DNA from: CAMDTE01 sp964504345
Lineage (GTDB): Bacteria; Bacteroidota; Bacteroidia; Flavobacteriales; Schleiferiaceae
NCBI GenBank assembly: GCA_964504345.1
Contig: CAZDDX010000001.1
Location: forward strand, 558,001-622,000
Direction: 5' to 3'
Length of the DNA stretch: 64,000 nucleotides
Under the pieces are notes generated by a model that was not told the origin of the DNA, did not search any database, and was given only the letters and a program-made list of their open reading frames with translations. A program made the translations under genes and the position numbers. Within the stretch, counting starts at the first letter, position 1. The number at the start of each line of letters is the position of its first letter. Shown one piece after another: positions 58,701-64,000 of the stretch.

Positions 58701-59120
58701 CGCCGTGTCCGAGTAAATATGCTGCACGTGTTCGTACCGACCACTGGCGGCATTAAAATTCCACCCATGCGGCGACTGTCCGTAGAAATAAAGAACATCT
58801 GTGGGTCCAAACTGACCGTCTCCTCCATCGTCCACCCGAATGGGCAAGGACTTCAAACCGTTCGGACGTGCGGCATTGTTGCGCTCCGGCAACAAACCCG
58901 TTGGATTGTGGTACACCCCCAACTGAGACGTAGGCCAAGGCCCAGGCCCCATTCCAAGCGAGGTTAAATCACTGCCCTTCAAGGCGTATACACCGTCAGT
59001 CATCCAGGCAACACGCGCCCAATCGCCTTGTTTCAAGGGATTGTGCTGTGCGCTCAAGGTGCCCACCGATAAAATTCCCACAACGGCGAGCAGACGAAAA
59101 TAAAGGAGTATGCGTTTCAT
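55701..59120 (-). CDS. porU: Type IX secretion system sortase PorU
   Basis: Surface cysteine peptidase that removes the C-terminal sorting domain from T9SS cargo and links cargo to anionic LPS. At 1139 residues: signal peptide about 1-25 (SVGTLSAQ), a long N-terminal beta region, the gingipain-like C25 domain with the catalytic His near 645 in SYLGHGGEVGW and Cys near 679 in TITCEFSRLDD, then Ig-like parts and a C-terminal sorting-like domain from about 1037 (LFLYPNPLASGPLT). ATG at 59120; divergent from porP/sprF. It would process the cargo gene at 0.5-2.4 kb. Confidence 0.95.
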   Translation of the reverse strand: MKRILLYFRLLAVVGILSVGTLSAQHNPLKQGDWARVAWMTDGVYALKGSDLTSLGMGPGPWPTSQLGVYHNPTGLLPERNNAARPNGLKSLPIRVDDGGDGQFGPTDVLYFYGQSPHGWNFNAASGRYEHVQHIYSDTAYAFVTTTQGGTRMGTANAVSGAVDRERSRAVAVAFHEREQRNLVGSGRQWFGELFDYSLVHPVALDLPPLDAQSKLFFQVRAAVRTTQFGPRIVFQSNGQELASAQGNPISAVAGADVAAAVTLGGMHQPGVAGVPSYTVALDRAGVNGAVAHLDWVRVEADVPLVQYQKPVWVRSSSDSGKVVRYSVEQAAAGAVVWEVGHRGGRYVERPFVRVGSVLQFVVREDSTRTHVVFSPDQAQAPLLRGRVVNQNIRGLRGVDYLVVTHPDFRESADRLAAFHREYSRYRTAVVEVQEIYNEFSSGAQDLVAIRDFIKHLRDSAATPEDRPKYVVLFGDASYDYKNRLSSKQNFVPIYQSPASFSLYSSYCLDDFIGYLDANEGANFTSQGLDVGIGRLPVTTEAEAEALVDKIIGYATDTTAYGPWRKRLLFVADDADASWESTFSAAQEVLANRVEADLPFFTINKIYTDAFLQQSSSGSQSYPAAREQLLRSIEQGNLVTSYLGHGGEVGWCSENLLQLGDVKEFKNGHKLPLVVTITCEFSRLDDPMRTSAGEELLLNPKGGAIALLSTTRVVGAFEGAVMNDSIFAELFKREDNRYRTLGQIVRGAKNGVRSGDKMRFTLLGDPGLRLNVPRFGAVWDSVNGEALAAGVSPSDTLKALSDVEATGYVVDDLGQFLPNYRGVAYVELLDKKVQRSTLVNDDQGVAVPFLLQENAVYRGRVRVEDGRFKIKFKVPLDIALNVGPGKLTAYVFNDTSDGIGSRTDVRIGGLRANAPVDTSGPTVSAYLNDTLFQPGGYTGTDPVGLARLYDPSGINAVGNGIGHDVLGALDGAWNEAVVLNGSYESDLDRFDRGTVRLPFFDLPEGPHTFSVRAWDAYNNPAVGSVDFVVVRGQLLQLDELFLYPNPLASGPLTVAFSHNQDGQPLEVGASLHAADGRVVRTYDWVGTPSGNRTELVDWDLNADSGGPLVPGWYWVRLRVKNTQTGQRDVVGERLVLISN

Positions 59121-59230
59121 AGTCTAACGGAGTAACGCGAAAATCGAAAAAATGGTGCGCCAAAATTCCACCTTTTTTACGAGAAATGCGGAAATGTCGT
59201 ATTATTGTGCTTCCTAAAAAAGCGTGCAGA

Positions 59231-60223
59231 ATGGCCCTAAAGCGCCTCATCGTATTGGTTGTCACCGGAGTTAGTGCCTTTCAGGCATGGGCGCAGGACC
59301 CTCATTTCTCGCAGTTTTACGCCAATCCGATCTACTTAAACCCGGCATTTGCTGGTGTTCAGCAGTGTCCAACCGTACACGCTAATTACCGCAATCAATA
59401 CCCCGGTATAGGTGTCTACCAAACGTACAGCACGTCCATCGATCAGTATGTTGATGAATTGAACGGCGGTCTTGGGCTCATCGTGTTGCAAGACGAGTCT
59501 GCAAACCGCACCCTGCGCTTGACCGAAGCGTCCCTGGTTTATTCCTACCACCTGAAGGTCAACCGCAAATTCAGCGTATTGACTGGGTTTCAAGGAACTT
59601 TCCGTCAACGTGCTCTGGATTGGGGAAATTTGACGTTCCCAGATCAAATCGACCCCTTCTACGGCTTTGTTAAACCCACGAACGAAATTGCGCCCAACCA
59701 AACCAACACCTCCAACGTGGACCTAAGCATTGGCATGGTTGGTTTTACGGAGAACTTTTACTTTGGCGCCTCAGCACACCATTTGACCCAGCCCGACGAA
59801 GGTTTTTTCCGGAACGGCAACCTTCCAGTGAAGGTTAGTGCACAAGCAGGAGCCACCTTGCGCATGGGCCGCAAACGCCTGTACAACAGCTTGGACAACC
59901 TACTGATCCCGAACATCGTTTACCAAGGTCAAGGGGGTGCGCACCAAATCACCGCAGGGGTGTCTTTCAACCGTGGACCGGTGAGCGGAGGTTTGGCTTA
60001 CCGTCAGGCTTTGGGAGCCGTGAGTTACAATCCTGATGCATTGGTTGTTTTAGTAGGCTTAGCGCCGAACGACGTGCCTTGGCGTTTTGGATACTCCTAC
60101 GACTACACCATTTCCCCGTTAAAAAATACTTTGGGCGGAGCACACGAAGTAACTCTTTCGTACCGATTGGCTTGCCGTACCCGCAAGACCCGCTACAACG
60201 AAATTAAGTGCCCCAAATTTTAA
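59231..60223 (+). CDS. PorP/SprF family type IX secretion membrane protein
   Basis: A 330-residue outer-membrane barrel of the PorP/SprF family, whose members help export or anchor T9SS adhesins and interact with PorE/GldK parts. Signal peptide about 1-22 (AFQAWAQ), then the signature DPHFSQFYANPIYLNPAFAG (about 23-42) and TVHANYRNQYPGIG. The ATG at 59231 (MALKRL) is used rather than one 45 bases upstream, since the signal peptide starts here. It lies between porU and gldJ, where flavobacterial genomes I know have no such gene. Only TATTATTG, an imperfect box, is seen upstream. Confidence 0.9.
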   Translation: MALKRLIVLVVTGVSAFQAWAQDPHFSQFYANPIYLNPAFAGVQQCPTVHANYRNQYPGIGVYQTYSTSIDQYVDELNGGLGLIVLQDESANRTLRLTEASLVYSYHLKVNRKFSVLTGFQGTFRQRALDWGNLTFPDQIDPFYGFVKPTNEIAPNQTNTSNVDLSIGMVGFTENFYFGASAHHLTQPDEGFFRNGNLPVKVSAQAGATLRMGRKRLYNSLDNLLIPNIVYQGQGGAHQITAGVSFNRGPVSGGLAYRQALGAVSYNPDALVVLVGLAPNDVPWRFGYSYDYTISPLKNTLGGAHEVTLSYRLACRTRKTRYNEIKCPKF

Positions 60224-60232
60224 GCTGAAGAG

Positions 60233-61807
60233 ATGAAATCAATTCGCATTGCCGCACTGGCTGCCCTCGCCGTACTGAGCTTGGCCTCTTGTTCACGTCC
60301 CAAGTCCAGCTCCACGGGCATGAACCTGAACGATAAGAAAAATGGCGGTTTTCAAATCAACCTAAAGTACAAGGGCCAAAAAACCGGTCCCGGCTTGGTC
60401 TTCATTGAAGGCGGTACGTTGATGATGGGCCGTGTTGAAGAAGATTTCCAAAGAGATTGGAACAACCAGCCTAGCCGCGTAACGGTGGCCTCCTTCTACA
60501 TGGACGAGAACGAGGTAACAAACGCAGACTACCGCGAATACCTCTACTGGTTGCGTCGTGTATACGACTACGATTACTACCCAGAAATCTACACTTCTGC
60601 CTTGCCGGATACCTTGGTGTGGCGCAATAAATTGGGCTACAACGAGACGTACGTAGAAAACTACTTGCGCCACCCGGCCTACAACTACTATCCAGTGGTT
60701 GGTGTCAACTGGTTGCAATCCATGCGTTATTGCTCTTGGCGTACGGACCGCGTCAACGAACAGATTTTGATCGACAAGGGCGTACTTCGTACGATGTACG
60801 ACCAAAAAGACGACCAGAACTTCAACACAGAAACCTATTTGTACAAGCCAAACGAATACACGGCACAGAACAAAAAAGGTCTAAAAGATTTGAATCCCAA
60901 CAGCGGATACGGAAAAGAAGGTCGTCCGGTGCGTATTGAAGACGGGATATTGTTACCGAAGTACCGCCTCCCAACAGAGGCCGAGTGGGAGTTTGCCGCC
61001 TATGCAGAAGTGGGTAACCGCGTGTACAACCGCACCCTTGACCGCAATAAATACACTTGGAACGGTTCGAACGTGCGCAACGGCGAGAAAAAAGAACGTG
61101 GCGATCTGTTGGCCAACTACAAGCGTGGACGTGGCGACAACATGGGTACGGCCGGTTTCTTGAACGACCAAGCCAACATCACCATGCAGGTGCGCTTCTA
61201 CCCGCCCAACGACTACGGTTTGTACGACATGGCCGGCAATGTGTCTGAGTGGGTGTTGGACGTATACCGTCCGTTGAGCGGCAGCGACATGTCGGATCAC
61301 CGTCCATTCCGTGGAAATGAGTTCCAGCAGTTTGACAACGATTACCAAGGTTTGGGCGAATTATCCGTCCTAACTGAGCCTCAGTACGACAATGATTCCA
61401 ACGTGGTTCGTTTGCCCGGTCAATTGCCTTCTAAGGCCGTTACCGCTGAACAGAACTTGAAGCGTCGCAACTACCAACAGTCTGATTACCGCGACTACTT
61501 GGACGGAGACGTGGAGTCATCCATTTACTACGAGAAAGGGTTGGCCGAAGGTGAGCCAGCGATGTACGCTTACGGTGCTACTACCATGATCGGCAACCAA
61601 ACCCGCGTGTACAAGGGCGGTTCTTGGAAAGACCGCGCGTACTGGTTGAGCCCGGGAACACGCCGCTACTTGGAGCAAGACCAAGCCACGGACGACATCG
61701 GTTTCCGTTGCGCTATGGACCGCGTTGGCTTCCAAAACGAATCCAGCAAGCGCACCAAGCGCGCTAAAGAAGTGAAGCGCAAGACGTTCCGTCGCTACCG
61801 CATGTAA
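60233..61807 (+). CDS. gldJ: Gliding-motility lipoprotein GldJ
   Basis: Outer-membrane lipoprotein needed for gliding and stability of the T9SS motor. At 524 residues: lipobox LASC with Cys20, then a SUMF1/FGE-like domain (GPGLVFIEGGTLMMGRVEED at about 53-72, EVTNADYREYLYWL, RLPTEAEWEFAAYAEVG near 245, and GLYDMAGNVSEWVLDVYR and GFRCAMDR near the end). A basic tail RTKRAKEVKRKTFRRYRM closes the protein. As in flavobacteria it lies close to porU-porV and murF. A terminator follows. Confidence 0.94.
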   Translation: MKSIRIAALAALAVLSLASCSRPKSSSTGMNLNDKKNGGFQINLKYKGQKTGPGLVFIEGGTLMMGRVEEDFQRDWNNQPSRVTVASFYMDENEVTNADYREYLYWLRRVYDYDYYPEIYTSALPDTLVWRNKLGYNETYVENYLRHPAYNYYPVVGVNWLQSMRYCSWRTDRVNEQILIDKGVLRTMYDQKDDQNFNTETYLYKPNEYTAQNKKGLKDLNPNSGYGKEGRPVRIEDGILLPKYRLPTEAEWEFAAYAEVGNRVYNRTLDRNKYTWNGSNVRNGEKKERGDLLANYKRGRGDNMGTAGFLNDQANITMQVRFYPPNDYGLYDMAGNVSEWVLDVYRPLSGSDMSDHRPFRGNEFQQFDNDYQGLGELSVLTEPQYDNDSNVVRLPGQLPSKAVTAEQNLKRRNYQQSDYRDYLDGDVESSIYYEKGLAEGEPAMYAYGATTMIGNQTRVYKGGSWKDRAYWLSPGTRRYLEQDQATDDIGFRCAMDRVGFQNESSKRTKRAKEVKRKTFRRYRM

Positions 61808-61824
61808 TGGAGCAAGTCCTTTAG

Positions 61825-61855
61825 AAAAAAAGCCACCCTCGGGTGGCTTTTTTTG
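61825..61855 (+). terminator. Rho-independent terminator of gldJ
   Basis: Inverted repeat AGCCACCC (61831-61838) / GGGTGGCT (61841-61848) with a 2-base loop, preceded by A and followed by seven T. It separates gldJ from murF and could work in both directions. Confidence 0.85.
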
Positions 61856-61866
61856 TGAACCTTTTG

Positions 61867-61874
61867 CACCTTTG
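61867..61874 (+). promoter_or_regulatory. Probable -7 box for murF
   Basis: CACCTTTG, one base off TAnnTTTG, ends 4 bases before the murF ATG at 61879, the same spacing as for ddl, birA and tgt. It lies right after the gldJ terminator. Confidence 0.4.
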
Positions 61875-61878
61875 TCCC

Positions 61879-63165
61879 ATGACCACTCCCGAACTGCATT
61901 CTCTATTTCTAAAATCAACTGGGGTTCAAACGGACACCCGCTCGCTTCAACCGGGCCAACTGTATTTTGCTTTGCGCGGAGACCGTTTTGACGGCCACAA
62001 CTACGCGGAAGCCGCATTGGCACATGGTGCGCTTGCCGTTGTGGTGGATCGGGAAGATTGGTCGGATCAAAGCGGCTACATCGTGGTGCCCGACGTCTTA
62101 ACCGCTTTGCAGGATTTGGCACGTCACCATCGGATTGCCTGGGGAAAACGCGTGGTGGGCCTCACGGGAAGCAACGGCAAAACCACGGCCAAGGAACTCT
62201 TCGCACGCGTGGCATCGCGGAAGTACAACGTTTTGGCCACCGTCGGGAATTTAAACAACCACATTGGCGTGCCCCTCACCCTACTGCAATTGAAACCCGA
62301 GCACGAGTTGGCCGTGGTGGAAATGGGGGCCAACCACCAACGCGAGATTTACGCGCTTGCCGGCATGTGCCTCCCCAACTTGGGCTACATCACCAACTAC
62401 GGAAAAGCGCATTTGGAAGGATTTGGAGGCGTTGAAGGAGTCATCAAGGGGAAATCAGAACTGTACGACCGCCTGCGCGAATGGAACGGAACGGCACTCG
62501 TGAACTCCAACGACGCCGAGCAAATGCGCCGCACAGAAGTCTTGGAACGTTGGACTTTTGGCACCGATTCCGGTGCCAAAACGCATTACGCAATCCTGCC
62601 CGCGGACGAGCAAGGATTTGCCCAAATTGAGTGTTGTGGAATCCGCGTTCACACGCATTTAACTGGAGCCTTTCAAGCCACCAACATCGCGGCGGCCATG
62701 GCCTTGGCCGATTGGTTAGAAATCAATGCAGAGGAGGCCGCATCGGCCATCAAAAGCTACGTGCCCAAGAACAACCGGGCGGAATGGCGCACCACGGACC
62801 GCAATCGGGTATTGCTCGATGCCTACAACGCCAATCCAAGCAGTACGTTGGCTTCCTTGCAAGCATTTGCCCAACTGCAGAATGCCGAAAATCCTTTAGT
62901 GGTATTGGGCGACATGTTCGAATTGGGGGAATGGGCCGCCGCAGAACACCAAGCCATCTTGGATTGGGTACACACCAACGCTTCGCACTGGTCTGTTTGG
63001 ACGGTAGGACCGCTTTACGCTGCCTGCCAAAGGCCGGCCAAACGATCCTTTGCCACCACAGAAGAAGCTCTAAACGAACTTACCACGAATGTTCTAAATG
63101 GAGCCACCGTTTTGATCAAAGGATCCCGCGGGATGGCATTGGAGCAGTTATTGCCCGCGCTTTAA
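61879..63165 (+). CDS. murF: UDP-N-acetylmuramoyl-tripeptide--D-alanyl-D-alanine ligase
   Basis: Adds the D-Ala-D-Ala made by Ddl to the UDP-MurNAc-tripeptide, the last cytoplasmic step of peptidoglycan precursor synthesis. At 428 residues: DTRSLQPGQLYFALRG (about 19-34), ATP loop GLTGSNGKTTAKE (about 94-106), VEMGANHQREI and LLDAYNANPSSTLASL. The N-terminal substrate domain, central ATPase and C-terminal Rossmann parts are complete. It follows gldJ, as in flavobacteria. Confidence 0.96.
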   Translation: MTTPELHSLFLKSTGVQTDTRSLQPGQLYFALRGDRFDGHNYAEAALAHGALAVVVDREDWSDQSGYIVVPDVLTALQDLARHHRIAWGKRVVGLTGSNGKTTAKELFARVASRKYNVLATVGNLNNHIGVPLTLLQLKPEHELAVVEMGANHQREIYALAGMCLPNLGYITNYGKAHLEGFGGVEGVIKGKSELYDRLREWNGTALVNSNDAEQMRRTEVLERWTFGTDSGAKTHYAILPADEQGFAQIECCGIRVHTHLTGAFQATNIAAAMALADWLEINAEEAASAIKSYVPKNNRAEWRTTDRNRVLLDAYNANPSSTLASLQAFAQLQNAENPLVVLGDMFELGEWAAAEHQAILDWVHTNASHWSVWTVGPLYAACQRPAKRSFATTEEALNELTTNVLNGATVLIKGSRGMALEQLLPAL

Positions 63166-63205
63166 CGCCTAAGAAACGCCGCCTTTTGCGTCAAAAAGCA
63201 ATTTA

Positions 63206-63898
63206 TCAGAACGTAACCCGATAGCCGGCGGACAACCCCAAACGGAAAGGCAATTCTTCGTCGCGTGAAGAACTGTCGTAGAGCGGGGCAAAACCCAGAT
63301 CCAAAACGGCGCCCAACACCAGGCGACCGGAAGTTCCAGTTGCTCGGCTGCCCTGCAGGAGGATGCCACCAGACCAAAAACGTTGGGTAGCTTGTTCTGT
63401 CCAGTCGTTGGCGCCCGCTTGGAACTTGCGCAAAATGTTTACGGACGTCGACGGCCATACTTCCAAGTTCCAGTTTTCGCTGACTTCGGAAATGAATCCG
63501 GCCCGCAAAGGAAACGTGGTATAATCCCCCCGGTACACCAAGGGTTCTACCGACAGCATCGGGGAAAATTTAGCCACATACCCCCAGCGATTGGTTTCCA
63601 CACCAACGCCAACGTGCAAGGCTCCGCGCAGGGCCAGAGCACCAAAGACGCCTCCGCCGTAATTCAAGCCGGGGCCAAAGAGGTTGTTCTCCGGATTGGC
63701 CACGGTTCCGTCCGGATTGGTGGACAGTCGGCGCAAACCCACCAATCCCGCGCCGCGAACTTCCACAAAGCCCACTTTCTCCTTCAGGTCGCTGTCCGTG
63801 TAGAAAATGGGGCCGGAGGTCTTTTGGGCCCATGCAGTGGAACTTCCGCCCAAGGTTAGGGCAATCACTGCGGCAATCAAACGTGTGGTAGGGTTCAT
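63206..63898 (-). CDS. Outer-membrane beta-barrel protein, function unknown
   Basis: A 230-residue exported protein: signal peptide about 1-25 (SSTAWAQ), then barrel-like strands (VGFVEVRGAGLVGLRRLS, GLNYGGGVFGALALRG, WGYVAKFSPMLSVEPLVY, SGRLVLGAVLDLGFAPLY) ending in RLGLSAGYRVTF with a terminal Phe. It resembles generic small Bacteroidota outer-membrane barrels. Its ATG overlaps the alaS stop, so it should be made with alanyl-tRNA synthetase, an unexpected partner. Converges with murF. Confidence 0.72.
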   Translation of the reverse strand: MNPTTRLIAAVIALTLGGSSTAWAQKTSGPIFYTDSDLKEKVGFVEVRGAGLVGLRRLSTNPDGTVANPENNLFGPGLNYGGGVFGALALRGALHVGVGVETNRWGYVAKFSPMLSVEPLVYRGDYTTFPLRAGFISEVSENWNLEVWPSTSVNILRKFQAGANDWTEQATQRFWSGGILLQGSRATGTSGRLVLGAVLDLGFAPLYDSSSRDEELPFRLGLSAGYRVTF

Positions 63899-64000
63899 AA
63901 TTGGCTCAGTTGGTTTTTAAAGGCATCGCGGGCTGCCGAAACGCCACTGGGATTTTTGCCGCCTGCCGAGGCGTAAAAAGGCTGACCGCCACCACCGCCC
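63895..64000 (-). CDS. alaS: Alanyl-tRNA synthetase, C-terminal end (partial)
   Basis: Only the last 34 residues lie in the window: a poly-Gly stretch followed by QPFYASAGGKNPSGVSAARD and a short tail. The GGGGGQPFxAxAGGKNP pattern is the closing segment of the AlaS C-Ala domain, so the identification is good despite the length. The stop overlaps the downstream barrel gene by ATGA. Confidence 0.85.
   Translation of the reverse strand, partial: GGGGGQPFYASAGGKNPSGVSAARDAFKNQLSQL

Noticed and set aside
60233..61807. gldJ as a formylglycine-generating enzyme or sulfatase maturase
   Set aside because: It has the SUMF1-type fold, but the lipobox, length and porU/murF setting mark it as GldJ; no sulfatase is near.
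1..64000. tRNA, rRNA, riboswitch or CRISPR array
   Set aside because: Reading the intergenic gaps on both strands showed no cloverleaf with a CCA-type end, no rRNA-like stretch and no regularly spaced repeats; most gaps are shorter than 150 bases.

Overview
The window looks like chromosome of a Bacteroidota bacterium, most likely Flavobacteriales-like, with a fairly high GC content for that group. The evidence is a near-complete set of type IX secretion (T9SS) and gliding components (PorQ, PorV, PorU, PorP/SprF, GldJ and a fused GldF-GldG), a T9SS-sorted cargo protein, Bacteroidota-type promoters (TAnnTTTG) and gene orders typical of the phylum (porV-porU-gldJ-murF, gldFG-dnaN, rsfS-ftsH-LUD-cdsA-psd, porQ-cmk-lon). 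I saw no rRNA, tRNA, CRISPR array, prophage or insertion sequence. Apart from one AT-rich patch near 19.1-19.55 kb this is core genome, densely packed, with many 4-base ATGA overlaps.

Layout. 1-5.8 kb: a leftward operon (PASTA protein, T9SS cargo, rluD running off the edge) diverges from ddl-coaD; then a NUDIX hydrolase and pyrE. 5.8-13.4 kb: birA leftward; rsfS, ftsH, a LUD protein, cdsA and psd rightward; then cmk and porQ leftward. 13.4-17.4 kb: lon, a GlmU-like protein and rpmE leftward. 17.4-21.9 kb: a beta-helix lipoprotein, the AT-rich orphan gene, a LuxC-like acyl-CoA reductase divergent from a ferredoxin, and an exported protein. 22-27.2 kb: serC, serA, DUF1015, yggS and an exonuclease/GIY-YIG fusion. 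27.2-29.9 kb leftward: phoH, purC and a beta-barrel protein. 29.9-38.2 kb rightward: SAM hydrolase, a monooxygenase-like protein, fused gldFG, a DUF4340 protein, dnaN, a phosphoesterase and pruA. 38.3-40.1 kb leftward: a degenerate glycosyltransferase and rsmG. 40.1-47.1 kb rightward: tgt, an LptF/G permease, a DMT exporter, accA, dnaB and a periplasmic protein usually mislabelled asparagine synthetase B. 47.1-59.1 kb leftward: porU, porV, pdhA, pdhC, feoA, feoB, a tiny Cys protein, an SDR and a putative porin. 59.2-64 kb: porP/sprF, gldJ and murF rightward, then a beta-barrel protein and the end of alaS leftward.

Main themes are envelope building (cell-wall precursors, phospholipids, LPS transport), T9SS/gliding, ferrous iron uptake and central housekeeping. 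The observations I rate highest are: a recurrent TAnnTTTG box ending exactly 4 bases before the start codon, which implies leaderless mRNAs; the GldF-GldG fusion; a glycosyltransferase whose nucleotide-binding acidic residues are replaced; an RsfS with a histone-H1-like tail; a queuine tRNA-ribosyltransferase without its zinc cysteines; and an AT-rich orphan gene. I did not find a clearly new multi-gene system.
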